From an uncultured Aquimarina sp. (lineage in GTDB: Bacteria > Bacteroidota > Bacteroidia > Flavobacteriales > Flavobacteriaceae): a stretch of 64,000 nt of DNA. Under the pieces are notes generated by a model that did not search any database, was not told the origin of the DNA, and worked only from the letters and a program-made list of their open reading frames with translations. Positions 1-9,175 of this stretch are shown here, piece by piece (position 1 is the first letter of the stretch; every line of letters begins with the position of its first letter). The stretch lies in NCBI GenBank assembly GCA_947493035.1, contig CANLOW010000005.1, positions 124,001 to 188,000 of the forward strand. The letters are read 5' to 3'. The translations under genes and the position numbers were made by a program.

Positions 1-424
1 GTATTGCTAAATCTAAACGTCCATTAAATTCCGCATTAATGGCTTTCATGAATTGCAATGAGATATACTCGTGACTAACTCCCTCTACAATACTATGCTC
101 CATAGCATGAGAAAAAGGACCATGACCAATATCATGCATTAGAATAGCTACTAGAACAGCTTCTTCCTCTTCCTGAGAAATCAAAACCCCTTTAAACCTT
201 AATACACGAACAGCTTGCTGCATTAAATGCATACAACCTATGGCATGATGAAAGCGTGTGTGATGTGCTCCTGGATATACCATGTATGACATCCCCATTT
301 GGGTAATTCGTCGTAAACGCTGAAAATATTTATGCTCTATAAGATCAAAAATAAGTTCGTTAGGTATAGTGATAAATCCGTAAATTGGATCATTAAGAAT
401 TTTTAGCTTGTTTCTGGTTTCCAT
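1..424 (-). CDS. HD-domain phosphohydrolase (partial, C-terminus beyond window)
   Basis: The reverse strand encodes about 141 residues starting METRNKLKILNDPIYGFI and running off the left edge. Seen: the N-terminal strand typical of dGTPase-like HD proteins (NDPIYGFITIP), the RLRRITQMG segment, the metal-binding His in TRFHHAIG, and the HD pair in LMHDIGHGPFSHAME. From family knowledge this is a metal-dependent nucleotide phosphohydrolase of the SAMHD1/dGTPase-like group found in Bacteroidota; its substrate is unknown. The ATG at 424 follows a TATATTTG -7 box at 477-484 on the same strand. It is divergent from porX with about 140 bp between them. Family assignment is firm, function is not. 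Confidence 0.85.
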   Translation of the reverse strand, partial: METRNKLKILNDPIYGFITIPNELIFDLIEHKYFQRLRRITQMGMSYMVYPGAHHTRFHHAIGCMHLMQQAVRVLRFKGVLISQEEEEAVLVAILMHDIGHGPFSHAMEHSIVEGVSHEYISLQFMKAINAEFNGRLDLAI

Positions 425-476
425 GGTATATGATCTTCCAAGTCTCTTATGAAACTACTTATTGTAGATTTTATAG

Positions 477-484
477 CAAATATA
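477..484 (-). promoter_or_regulatory. -7 promoter box of the HD-domain gene
   Basis: Reverse-strand TATATTTG is an exact match to the Bacteroidota -7 consensus TAnnTTTG, with a leader of about 45 nt before the ATG at 424. A TTG lies too close upstream to be a standard -33 element, so only the -7 part is clear. Confidence 0.6.
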
Positions 485-563
485 GGCCTAAGCAAGCTCC
501 GATCGGGTAACATTGAATGAGTTTTAGCGTTACTTATTTACACTTATTTAACAAGAATCACGC

Positions 564-2114
564 ATGAGCGATATCAAAATACTTTGGGTTGATGATGAAA
601 TCGACTTACTAAAGCCACATATTTTATTCCTAGAAAAGAAAAATTATAATGTAAGTACATGTCTTAGCGGTACTGAAGCTTTAGAGATTATTGAAGAAGA
701 ACGTTTCGATATTGTCTTTTTAGATGAAAACATGCCTGGCCTTACAGGTTTAGATACCTTAAATGAAATTAAGGAGAAACAAAATGACCTTCCTGTAGTC
801 ATGATCACCAAAAGTGAGGAAGAATATATCATGGAAGAGGCTATTGGTAACAAAATTGCCGATTACTTAATCAAACCTGTAAACCCACATCAGATACTTT
901 TATCTCTTAAAAAAAACTTAGATCACTCTCGCCTAATCAGTGAAAAGACTTCTGCAAATTATCAGCAAGAATTTCGAAAAATTGCTATGGATATGGCAAT
1001 GGTCAATTCATATGAAGATTGGGTAGAAATGTATCAGCGTTTAATTTATTGGGAATTACAGCTTGAAGGCATTGAAGATTCAAGCATGTTTGAAATACTG
1101 GAGACTCAAAAAACGGAAGCCAACAATCAGTTTTGCAAATTCATTGATAAAAATTACGAAGAATGGTTTTCCGACCCTAAAGAAGCTCCAATGCTTTCTC
1201 ACGAATTATTCAAAAAGCGTGTCTTACCTGAACTCGGAAAAGAACAACCTACCTTATTCGTAGTCATCGATAATTTGAGATATGACCAATGGAAAGCGAT
1301 AGAACCTTATATTTCTAAATTTTACAAAAAAGAAAAAGAAAGCCCTTATTGCAGTATTCTTCCAACAGCTACGCAATATGCTCGAAATGCAATCTTCTCT
1401 GGTTTAATGCCTATAGATATGGAAAAACAGCATCCAGACCTATGGCTAAACGATACCGAGGAAGGAGGGAAAAACATGCATGAAAGTGCTTTTTTAGAAG
1501 CACAATTAAAAAGATTACGTAGCGACCTTTCTTTTGAATATTACAAAATCACCAATGAACGGAATGGTCGTACGTTAGCAGACAACTTTAAAGGCTGTGT
1601 TAATAATGACCTTACTGTAGTTGTTTATAATTTTGTAGATATGCTATCTCATGCTAAAACAGAGATGGAAGTAATAAAAGAACTTGCTGGTAATGATAAA
1701 GCTTATCGTTCATTAACCGAAAGCTGGTTTAAAAACTCTCCATTATTAGAAATTATTCAAAAGGCACATGACCTCAATTTTAAGTTAGTATTAACTACAG
1801 ATCATGGTACTATCAATGTAAAACGCCCTTCTAAAGTTATTGGAGACAAAAACACTAGTTTAAATTTACGTTATAAAACAGGAAAAAGCTTAACCTATGA
1901 AAACAAAGAAGTTGTCTCCTTTAAGGATCCTAAAACAGTAAAACTACCCTCTATAAACATGAGTAGCTCTTTTATTTTTGCTAAAGATGATTACTTTTTT
2001 GCTTACCCAAATAACTATAATCACTATGTTAGCTATTACAAAGAAAGCTATCAACATGGAGGCGTTTCTCTTGAAGAGATGATCATTCCTTTTGTAGTTT
2101 TGCAACCGAAATAA
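564..2114 (+). CDS. porX: PorX: response regulator with PglZ phosphodiesterase domain (T9SS regulator)
   Basis: 516 residues. Residues 1-125 form a receiver domain: acidic pocket VDDE at 9-12, phospho-acceptor D54 in FLDENMPG and a conserved Lys in IKPVNP. After a helical linker, residues about 200-515 form a PglZ domain of the alkaline phosphatase superfamily, with metal-ligand candidates D236 (VVIDNLRYDQW), Thr in LPTATQYARN, and TTDHGT plus QHGG near the C-terminus. PorX with the histidine kinase PorY controls type IX secretion, and the PglZ domain hydrolyses oligonucleotides in characterised homologues. porT (20.4 kb) and a T9SS substrate (4.3-8.2 kb) lie in the same window. No porY is visible, as usual for this orphan regulator. 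Length and motifs match the family fully. Confidence 0.95.
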   Translation: MSDIKILWVDDEIDLLKPHILFLEKKNYNVSTCLSGTEALEIIEEERFDIVFLDENMPGLTGLDTLNEIKEKQNDLPVVMITKSEEEYIMEEAIGNKIADYLIKPVNPHQILLSLKKNLDHSRLISEKTSANYQQEFRKIAMDMAMVNSYEDWVEMYQRLIYWELQLEGIEDSSMFEILETQKTEANNQFCKFIDKNYEEWFSDPKEAPMLSHELFKKRVLPELGKEQPTLFVVIDNLRYDQWKAIEPYISKFYKKEKESPYCSILPTATQYARNAIFSGLMPIDMEKQHPDLWLNDTEEGGKNMHESAFLEAQLKRLRSDLSFEYYKITNERNGRTLADNFKGCVNNDLTVVVYNFVDMLSHAKTEMEVIKELAGNDKAYRSLTESWFKNSPLLEIIQKAHDLNFKLVLTTDHGTINVKRPSKVIGDKNTSLNLRYKTGKSLTYENKEVVSFKDPKTVKLPSINMSSSFIFAKDDYFFAYPNNYNHYVSYYKESYQHGGVSLEEMIIPFVVLQPK

Positions 2115-2119
2115 TTTGG

Positions 2120-2172
2120 TATTAAGTATTAAAACATCAGTACAAAGACCTGATGACTCTTAATACTTAATA
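2120..2172 (+). repeat. Long intergenic hairpin after porX
   Basis: The arms TATTAAGTATTAA (2120-2132) and TTAATACTTAATA (2160-2172) pair perfectly over 13 bp. An inner stem CATCAG (2135-2140) / CTGATG (2150-2155) pairs 6 bp around a 9-nt loop. No T-run follows, so it is not a classical terminator. It ends 21 nt before the next ATG and could fold in the porX transcript 3' end or in the next gene's leader. Confidence 0.65.
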
Positions 2173-2193
2173 CTCTGTACTTAATACTGATAA
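2158..2193 (+). repeat. Leader repeat (copy 1) directly before a start codon
   Basis: The words ACTTAATACT, CTGT and ACTTAATACTGATAA occur in order and end at the ATG of the VC0807-like gene. The same arrangement, with a few substitutions, precedes the ferredoxin reductase ATG at 61158-61193. The first part overlaps the right arm of the hairpin at 2120-2172. Confidence 0.6.
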
Positions 2194-2910
2194 ATGACAG
2201 AAACTAAAAAAAAAGACAACGGACTTAATAACCTTTTAGTAAATATTATTGTTCCTGCAATCATCTTAATGAAAGGGGCCAAGTTATCTGAACGCTATGA
2301 CTTGGGATTAAATGCTGTTCATATTTTAATCATTGCGTTATCATTACCATTCGTATATGGGCTATATGATTTGATTATAAAAAAAGAGAAAAATTTCATA
2401 TCCATACTTGGATTTGTTAGTATTCTTCTATCAGGTCTTGTTGGTGTAATGAAACTTTCGACAGATTTAATCGCCATTAAAGAAGCAGCCATACCTTTTA
2501 TTATAGGTTGTGTGATATACTTTTCTAATTACACAAAAGTTCCTATCGCTCCTAAATTTTTATATCATGATGATATCTTTAATAAACCTACCATCAATGA
2601 ACATTTAGAAGAAAATCAACAGAGTGAATTACAACAGAATATTAAAAAAGCTTCATTTTATTTATTCCTTTCCTTTATGCTTTCGGCTCTACTTAATTTT
2701 GTTTTAGCGAAGTACTTTATTAAAAGTCCTACAGGTACAGAGGCCTTTAATGATGAGCTTGGAAAAATGACTTTATATAGCTACCCTATCATCGTAATCC
2801 CCTCAATGCTAATTATGTTCGGAATAATTCGCTATGTTTACATTAGCATTAAAAAGCTTACTGGACTGGGTAGTGATGATATCTTTTTATTTAACAAAAA
2901 AGAATCATAA
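2194..2910 (+). CDS. VC0807-like integral membrane protein
   Basis: 238 residues with about five or six hydrophobic segments (around 12-27, 42-60, 68-88, 96-110, 152-175, 192-215). The N-terminal signature NLLVNIIVPAIILMKG followed by a GLYDLI motif resembles the VC0807 / intracellular-septation-like membrane protein family, which has no established biochemical role. It lies 79 bp downstream of porX and 32 bp upstream of a lipoprotein gene, on the same strand. In many Flavobacteriaceae porX is, as far as I recall, followed by tsaE; that gene is not here. Family call moderate; function unknown. Confidence 0.65.
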   Translation: MTETKKKDNGLNNLLVNIIVPAIILMKGAKLSERYDLGLNAVHILIIALSLPFVYGLYDLIIKKEKNFISILGFVSILLSGLVGVMKLSTDLIAIKEAAIPFIIGCVIYFSNYTKVPIAPKFLYHDDIFNKPTINEHLEENQQSELQQNIKKASFYLFLSFMLSALLNFVLAKYFIKSPTGTEAFNDELGKMTLYSYPIIVIPSMLIMFGIIRYVYISIKKLTGLGSDDIFLFNKKES

Positions 2911-2942
2911 ACATTAAACTCATCTGTTTTTAGAATACAAAC

Positions 2943-3683
2943 ATGAAAAAAATAATTACACTTCTTTCTGTACTATCTACTTTATTAGTTATCAGCTGTA
3001 AAAAAGAATCGAAAAGTAACTCTGAGCAAAAAACTGAGGCAGAAACAAGCTCTAAAACAGACACAAAAGTTACTCACAAGGAAACAAAAAAAATTGCTCC
3101 TAAACTAGAACAATTAAAAGAAGCTATTGGAGATCTAGACAACGATGGAATAGATGAAAGAGTTGTCGTTTACAATAGCAGTAGATCTAACGAAAACGGT
3201 ATTGAGCGTGAAATTCATTTCTTTAAAAAAGAAGGAACTTCTTGGATCCCTTGGAAAAAAACTAATGAAGGCATTTTAGAAAGTAAAATGGGCGGAATGT
3301 TTGGTGACCCATTTAAGGAAATAACTATAAAAAATGGTATTCTAGAAATTCAACATTTGGGAGGAAGTCGTTACAAATGGGAAACAAGTAACAAGTATCG
3401 CTTTCAAAACGAAAATTTTGAATTGATTGGTTACACCCAAAAAAATGCTGCCTTGTGTGAATTTTCATATCTTATAGACTACAACCTTTCTACAGGAAAC
3501 GCCTTACTTGAAAAAAACAAAGATAAATGTAACGGCCAAGGGGATAGTACAGGAAAGAAAACGTTATTATCCAAAAAAGTTAAATACAATACAACACCAT
3601 TACCTAATTTACACGACGGAAAAAGTACTGATATTATCACTCCTCTTTTAAAAGCAGCTGGAGAACCTAATTTTTTAGGGTAA
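2943..3683 (+). CDS. Lipoprotein with calcium-loop-like DxDxDG motif, unknown function
   Basis: 246 residues. The N-terminus is a lipoprotein signal peptide with lipobox LVISC (Cys19), then a Ser/Thr/Lys-rich linker to about residue 55. A DLDNDGIDERVVVYN segment at about 65-80 is the calcium-loop-like motif seen in VCBS/FG-GAP-type secreted proteins. The rest looks beta-rich with three Cys (EKNKDKCNG among them). The second residue after the Cys is Lys, fitting an exported lipoprotein. Probably cotranscribed with the preceding membrane protein (32-bp gap). Not assigned to a named family. Confidence 0.6.
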   Translation: MKKIITLLSVLSTLLVISCKKESKSNSEQKTEAETSSKTDTKVTHKETKKIAPKLEQLKEAIGDLDNDGIDERVVVYNSSRSNENGIEREIHFFKKEGTSWIPWKKTNEGILESKMGGMFGDPFKEITIKNGILEIQHLGGSRYKWETSNKYRFQNENFELIGYTQKNAALCEFSYLIDYNLSTGNALLEKNKDKCNGQGDSTGKKTLLSKKVKYNTTPLPNLHDGKSTDIITPLLKAAGEPNFLG

Positions 3684-3706
3684 ATTTCTAAACTATTTGC
3701 ATTGTA

Positions 3707-4255
3707 TCAGGAAAGAATCCAACTAATAATCTTTGAGTGATTAGGTTTAATAGCTGGTGCAATTGAAGTTATTAAAAATCCATTTTCATCTATAAGGAAT
3801 TTTTGAAAATTCCATTTTACAGAAGTCGTGAGCACTCCATTTTTTGATTTTTGTGTTAAAAATCGAAACAATGGATGCTTATCACTTCCTTTGACACTTA
3901 CTTTTGACATCATTGGAAAGGTAACTCCATAATTCTTTTCACAAAATTGAGCTATTTGACTTTCCGAACCAGGTTCTTGTTTCAAGAAATTATTAGCAGG
4001 AAAGCCAATTATTTCAAACCCTTTCGATTTATATTGATGATAAATCTCTTGCAATAACTCATATTGAGGAGTCAAACCACATTTAGATGCCGTATTGACA
4101 ATCATTAACTTCTTACCTTTTAACTTCGAGAAATCATATTCATTTCCTTGTAAATCTTTAACTTTAAACTGATGAATACAGTGTCTCGCTTCTAACTCAT
4201 TTAAATGACGTTCAGTGAATTTAATTTTAGAAGGAAAAAATGCAGATAAAAACAT
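3707..4255 (-). CDS. Glutathione peroxidase family thiol peroxidase
   Basis: 182 residues from the ATG at 4255. A TTG start at 4276 is possible in frame but falls inside the -7 promoter box, so I reject it. The catalytic motif NTASKCGLTPQY carries the peroxidatic residue as Cys59 (a Cys enzyme, not selenocysteine). FPANNF supplies the Gln-equivalent region and WNFQKFLID the conserved Trp/Asn. The family reduces H2O2 and organic hydroperoxides, in bacteria usually with thioredoxin. The first about 28 residues (MFLSAFFPSK...) extend beyond the core domain; similar extensions occur in flavobacterial members. No cleavable signal peptide is obvious. It converges on the lipoprotein at 3683. Confidence 0.9.
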   Translation of the reverse strand: MFLSAFFPSKIKFTERHLNELEARHCIHQFKVKDLQGNEYDFSKLKGKKLMIVNTASKCGLTPQYELLQEIYHQYKSKGFEIIGFPANNFLKQEPGSESQIAQFCEKNYGVTFPMMSKVSVKGSDKHPLFRFLTQKSKNGVLTTSVKWNFQKFLIDENGFLITSIAPAIKPNHSKIISWILS

Positions 4256-4258
4256 AAG

Positions 4259-4305
4259 ATAAGTGTTGTTCGACAAAGATAGTTTCTATATCAAACAACA
4301 CTTAT
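4259..4305 (-). promoter_or_regulatory. GPx promoter inside a 12-bp inverted repeat
   Basis: Reverse-strand TATCTTTG (4274-4281) matches the TAnnTTTG -7 box and lies about 18 nt before the GPx ATG. It sits between perfect 12-bp arms ATAAGTGTTGTT (4259-4270) and AACAACACTTAT (4294-4305). Such a layout is what an operator for a dimeric repressor or a leader hairpin would look like; which one is not decidable here. Confidence 0.55.
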
Positions 4306-4347
4306 TAAAAAAAAGATAATACTGCCAATTGTAGGAATAATTAAGTA

Positions 4348-7300
4348 TTATTCTTTAATAAATTTTTCAGTTATGATGCCTTTACTTGTTTGAATGTATA
4401 TTATATAAACTCCCGTTTCAAAATCAAGTACATTAAAAAAGGTCTTATTGTCAGTTAACGATTCAGAATGGATAGTTTTACCCGTTAAGTCTGTAATAAA
4501 AACTCTAGAATTTTCTTTATTACCTTCTACCTGAATATTAATGTAATCCTTAGTAGGGTTGGGATGTACACCAATACTTAAATCTAAAATCTCTTCACTA
4601 TCAACAGTTAGTTGTCCCGGTTCTACACGTTCAGATACCGCTAGCCAGTTTGTAGCATCATTTGCAAAAGTATTTTCATTAACTCTTGCTAAAAAAGCAT
4701 TAAAACCATCTGCTTCAACAGGCCAAGGGGCTTTATCGTTATACTCTACCTCTTCAATAGTTATGTATTCGAATGTCAACTCCCCTTTTTTAGTATATTC
4801 GGGCGCTGCTTTGTATATCCCTATAGTTTCTCCAGAATTACTTAAGCCTCCATTCATATTGAATACTTGAACACTTTCATCTAACTCTTGATCTGTTTTA
4901 AAACTACTGATGTCAGCATCTTCTTCTATAATGAAAATAGTTTCATTTGATTCAATACTGATTCCTAATGGAAAATCGAAATCTATTCCTTCTATTTTCC
5001 AGGTGTTATTATTGTTGTCATTATCAAATAAATTAACTGTAGCACTAGACACATTTCTAAGGGCAACAAATTCAGGGGTGTCACCAGTAGGGTTGTAATT
5101 AATCTCTAAAAAAACAATTGGCCCTACTCTAGGGGTACTATTAGCAGTACCTAGAGTTAAACTCTCCATTGCTACAAAAAACTCTTTTTGTTCACTATTT
5201 ATATACCTCCCAAAGCTAATTCCATTTTCAATTTCGCCAAACGATACATGATTGGCATAACCTGTTAAATCTTCCGAAATATTTCCTGAATACAAAACAA
5301 CATCTTCTCCGTGCGAACTCAACGAAAATTCTGAACCAAATTCATTTTTAGCATATTCTAGTGAAGCGCCATTATAATGTCCTTCATTGAATACTAGATA
5401 ACTATTAGCAGGAATTATAGTATTGGCTGGTATTTGCCATCTCTTAGGGTTATCTGTTTTATCTGACAAAAACCAATAACCTACATCTATAGGATCATTA
5501 GTAGGGTTAAATAATTCGATTGCGTCTACTAACGGTTCATCGGTATGAGACAATACTTCTGTTATAATTATTGGGCCAAAAGACATTCCCGAATCATCTG
5601 CATTAGGCGAACCATCTATCCCTGAAGATGCTTTCCAATAATTGAAATCGGATGAAACTCCTGTTGGGTTACTATTTTTAGGTACTAAAGAATTCCCTAA
5701 ACCATCTGCTGATGTTGGCCAAGGCGATTCATCACTGTATTCGAATGATAAGACTGTATTTCCTATAGCATCTACCAATAAAATTTCTTCTCCAGAATTT
5801 TTTAGACTGCCTTCATATACTCCATCAGGATCGAAACCATATCTATTATTAAAGTTAGTTGCATCGGATGCGATCACAAAAAAGTTTCCTGGATCTAGTG
5901 TAGCCATTCCGAATTCAAAATCAATTCCTTCTTCGAAGTATAAGCCTGTAAGGGTTATAGCTTCAGTTCCCGTATTTTTAAATTCAATAAATTCAAATAA
6001 TTCTTTATCACCATCATCTAAATCAAGGGGATTATAATGAACTTCTGTAACTTTTAAGTGTTCAAAATTGTCATTAACAGTAATTCCTAAATCGATTAGG
6101 GAGCTCCAGTTTGCTCCATCTTTAATACGCGCTTGGATTTTCATTGAACGGTCAATTGTAATAGATTCACCATCAGATACAACCGTAGCACTCGAAGCTA
6201 CATCTCCTCCAACTAATCTAGGGTCTGTTCCATCTGTAGTATAATAAATAGTTCCTGCAGAATTAGAATTTTCAACATTAACGATCGTATTTACTCCTAA
6301 ATTAGCTTCTGTACCAACTAAATCGGTTCCATTACTAGATAATACTGGGGGTAATATCGTTGTGTAAATTCCTAAGTCTTTGAACTGTTGAATTACAATA
6401 TTTGTTCTAAATGGCACAAAATCGTCTAAAAGGCTATCGACATTATCTACCCAGTTTTGATGATTCTGTTCAGGAGCCCAAAAAGTTCCATCTCCCCAAC
6501 GTGCTGCTTCAGCTATTACAGGAAGAAATATTTGACTCCTATTTTTTTCAATTCTATCCAATATATTGTCAACAGTAAATACACCGTCATTTTCAAAATG
6601 ACGATAAGCCCTATCAGCAAATTTTATTCGATATTCTGGATTATTCATTAATTCTTGATGAATTGCTATAGGATTCATACGAATAAAATCCGATGGGAGA
6701 TTCGTGATATTTAAAGGAAATCTACTATTTAGATTATCTACAAGCATACTTTTTTCCATATCATGAACAATCCATTTAAATCCATCAGGTTTTTCACGAT
6801 CAAGTATTGCTAAAAAATTATTGGGTTTAATACCATTAAAATTTACGATTGGCCCATCTGTACTCCCTGTATAAAAAGCAATCAGGAGGTAATCAATTAA
6901 ATTATCAATATCCAATAACCGCTCTAAGTCTTTGTTTCTAGTACCATTGGGATCCATTCCTTGAATTTCAAAATAATCTGTATTAGAAGACAAGCCTGCT
7001 TGTACTTTATTCCACATTCTTATTCCTGAATCCGTATCCCCATCAACTGCTTCTACCACTAAATCTTTAGGACCTAAAGGATCTCCATTAGGTTTTAGAA
7101 TATCATAATCTGCTTTATCTCCTCCAAAATAGGTTTCTGCAAAATTCTCTTCTGCTCTTTCTTGTATTTGGTACATTCCCCAGTACATTCCATTTAGGTA
7201 TAAATGACAATACCTACTTTTTGTATAGGTATTCCCCATATCACTTTGTGTATCTCTAGCAAATACCTCTTTCAAGAATGTAGTAATACCTGGCCCCTCG

Positions 7301-8178
7301 AAAGAATTCCATGATTGGTTTTGGGCGCACCTAAAGTCTATTTTATCAAATGTATCGGTACCTTCATCTCCAAAAACAGGAAAAACCAATTTCGAATCAC
7401 CGTATTTTTTTTTGAATAATAAACGCATAGAATGTTTTGGATTCCCAGGAACACGACTAAAACGACCTCTCATTCTAAGACCTGCATTAACTTGAAAATT
7501 AGTATTGCTTTTAGAGTCTATCATCTCTACAGAAATGGGACGTTCCCAATCACTACCTTTATTTGCCGCATTAACATAAATTCCATTATCCTCTCCAAAT
7601 AGGTCATCATTACTGAATACTAATGAGTATGTAGGGATCTCTAATAATGCATCGTCAAGTAAATTAGAATATCTAGAGTCTTCGGTGGTCGTTGTTGACA
7701 TTTCATAATCTATATCTTGTCTTGTCCCAAAACCTCTATAACCAGCGGTATTGTTATATTCCTCTGGCCAAATTCCTGCAGGGCTTGTTTGTGAAATAAC
7801 TTCACTAATAAAAATATAGGTATGGGTAGCCGTTCTACTTGGACTATAATTAGCCCCACTTGCTATAGCTCTAACATGAACTCCAGGGGTCGTTCCTCCT
7901 CTGTTGGTTGAATTGTTAGGATCTATTGCTATTTCCACAGGACTATCAGCCGTAAAACTATTTGAAGAATTTACAGGATCACTCCCATCAAGCGTATATG
8001 TTATTTTTGCTCCATTTATATTTGAGCTAATAGTTAACGTAAACGGATTGTTATAAAAGCCTCTTGTTTGGGAAAACGTGGGCTCTTCAATAATGACTTG
8101 AGCATTAATAATACTTGGAAGTATTAATAACACCATTAAAGAGTAATTTAACTGCTTTAATATCCTCTTTTTAAACAT
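4348..8178 (-). CDS. Secreted CotH-kinase-like protein with lamin-tail domains and T9SS sorting signal
   Basis: 1276 residues from the ATG at 8178; another in-frame start at 8199 would add seven residues before the signal peptide. Order: signal peptide ending INA-Q; chitobiase/beta-hexosaminidase C-terminal-like domain (about 30-130, YTLDGSDPVNSS); CotH kinase-like region (about 160-580; LRMRGRFSR, KPNGD, WIVHDMEKSM); second chitobiase-type domain (YYTTDGTDPR); three lamin-tail-like domains (TEVHYNPL, ITEVLSH, FLEINYNPT starts); and a C-terminal type A T9SS sorting domain (VHPNPTKDYINIQV ... FIKE). CotH proteins are atypical protein kinases in spore formers; the role of these giant flavobacterial versions is unknown. 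It is predicted to be exported by the Sec pathway and then T9SS to the cell surface. Confidence 0.85.
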   Translation of the reverse strand: MFKKRILKQLNYSLMVLLILPSIINAQVIIEEPTFSQTRGFYNNPFTLTISSNINGAKITYTLDGSDPVNSSNSFTADSPVEIAIDPNNSTNRGGTTPGVHVRAIASGANYSPSRTATHTYIFISEVISQTSPAGIWPEEYNNTAGYRGFGTRQDIDYEMSTTTTEDSRYSNLLDDALLEIPTYSLVFSNDDLFGEDNGIYVNAANKGSDWERPISVEMIDSKSNTNFQVNAGLRMRGRFSRVPGNPKHSMRLLFKKKYGDSKLVFPVFGDEGTDTFDKIDFRCAQNQSWNSFEGPGITTFLKEVFARDTQSDMGNTYTKSRYCHLYLNGMYWGMYQIQERAEENFAETYFGGDKADYDILKPNGDPLGPKDLVVEAVDGDTDSGIRMWNKVQAGLSSNTDYFEIQGMDPNGTRNKDLERLLDIDNLIDYLLIAFYTGSTDGPIVNFNGIKPNNFLAILDREKPDGFKWIVHDMEKSMLVDNLNSRFPLNITNLPSDFIRMNPIAIHQELMNNPEYRIKFADRAYRHFENDGVFTVDNILDRIEKNRSQIFLPVIAEAARWGDGTFWAPEQNHQNWVDNVDSLLDDFVPFRTNIVIQQFKDLGIYTTILPPVLSSNGTDLVGTEANLGVNTIVNVENSNSAGTIYYTTDGTDPRLVGGDVASSATVVSDGESITIDRSMKIQARIKDGANWSSLIDLGITVNDNFEHLKVTEVHYNPLDLDDGDKELFEFIEFKNTGTEAITLTGLYFEEGIDFEFGMATLDPGNFFVIASDATNFNNRYGFDPDGVYEGSLKNSGEEILLVDAIGNTVLSFEYSDESPWPTSADGLGNSLVPKNSNPTGVSSDFNYWKASSGIDGSPNADDSGMSFGPIIITEVLSHTDEPLVDAIELFNPTNDPIDVGYWFLSDKTDNPKRWQIPANTIIPANSYLVFNEGHYNGASLEYAKNEFGSEFSLSSHGEDVVLYSGNISEDLTGYANHVSFGEIENGISFGRYINSEQKEFFVAMESLTLGTANSTPRVGPIVFLEINYNPTGDTPEFVALRNVSSATVNLFDNDNNNNTWKIEGIDFDFPLGISIESNETIFIIEEDADISSFKTDQELDESVQVFNMNGGLSNSGETIGIYKAAPEYTKKGELTFEYITIEEVEYNDKAPWPVEADGFNAFLARVNENTFANDATNWLAVSERVEPGQLTVDSEEILDLSIGVHPNPTKDYINIQVEGNKENSRVFITDLTGKTIHSESLTDNKTFFNVLDFETGVYIIYIQTSKGIITEKFIKE

Positions 8179-8398
8179 GTTTGCTTGATTAGTTATCAAA
8201 GAAAGATAGTCTTTTATTTCTTTACGCAGCTATAATAATGTTAACTCCTGCTTTCACTGGTGGCACATAGACCATTTTAAGTATTCATATACTATAACCA
8301 CCAATTTCTTAAAAGGCTTATATCGTATAATGCATAAATCGATTTTAAGGAAGGAGTGTGACGTCCTAAATAATCGTTACAAAAATTAATATACAGTT

Positions 8399-8434
8399 AA
8401 GGTAGTAATTTTAAGTTGCTACCTTACTTTTTTT
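8399..8434 (+). terminator. Hairpin with T-run near the IS4 remnant
   Basis: AAGGTAG (8399-8405) pairs with CTACCTT (8419-8425), extended by wobble pairs, followed by a 7-T run. It reads as a terminator on the + strand although no + strand gene ends here, so it may be a relic of the insertion sequence end. Confidence 0.45.
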
Positions 8435-8458
8435 ATAGCTCTTCCTAGTTAGCTTATT

Positions 8459-9160
8459 TTACTGGTGCATTTGATTAGGAGTCAGCATTAAGTTAGATAA
8501 ATGTGATCTAATTTCATTATAAATTTCAGGAGGCTTCGTTGCCACTTCATTCCAACTTCGATTAGGGTCATTAAGGAATTTAAAAACGTCTATGTAGCTC
8601 ATAAGGTGTAATCGAATCATTGATACCATGTTAGAGAATGCCCACTTCTTACTTATTCTTCTCTGAACAACAAACATTAATAATTGGATAATTAGGCCAC
8701 ACCATATCTGAATTTCAATAGCATTTTGGCTGTCTCCAAGAAAATATTTTAAAGGAAATTTTTATTTAAGTCGTTTAAACATAGTTTCTATTTGCCACCT
8801 GCGTTTATGAATATCACATATTTTGATTGGACTGATGAGAAAGTTGTTAAATAGAAATATATAGGTTGTCTTTTTCTCATTATCCCAATAGGCTATGCGT
8901 CTCAAATTGATGATTTGCTCATTTTTTAAATTTCAATAACCTCGTCTCTTAGAATATTATCATTAATATGGTATTCAATATCTAATTCATCTATATGTTC
9001 ATAGTGAACATTATCTTTTTGCCTTGTTACAAAATAGATATCTTATTCAATCCATTGTAGGTACTGTGTATAATCATTATAAGCCTTATCGAATACAACA
9101 AAAGAACCTTTTTGTAAGTTTAACCCTTTCAAAAAAGTTTTATTGGACAGTAATGTAAAA
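8459..9160 (-). pseudogene. IS4-family transposase remnant (DUF4372-type, Bacteroidota)
   Basis: Reverse-strand reading shows a decayed transposase. In order it has KGLNLQKGSFVVFDKAYNDY, a premature TAA after TQYLQWIE, then DIYFVTRQKDN, a frame change, RRIAYWDNEKKTTYIFLFNN, KICDIHKRRWQIETMFKRLK, another stop, then KFPLKYFLGDSQNAIEIQIW and RRISKKWAFSNM to the C-terminus (last 72 residues open). The YREK-like region (RRWQIETMFKRLK) and the VFDKAY segment are typical of IS4 transposases. The N-terminal half is missing, cut near the end of the ABC exporter gene. No terminal inverted repeats or target duplication could be identified. Confidence 0.85.
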
Positions 9161-9175
9161 AAATATTTAAAATAT

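Noticed and set aside
4559..6651. Several open frames antisense to the CotH protein gene
   Set aside because: They shadow a long, domain-rich coding sequence, have no promoter box and no recognisable domains.
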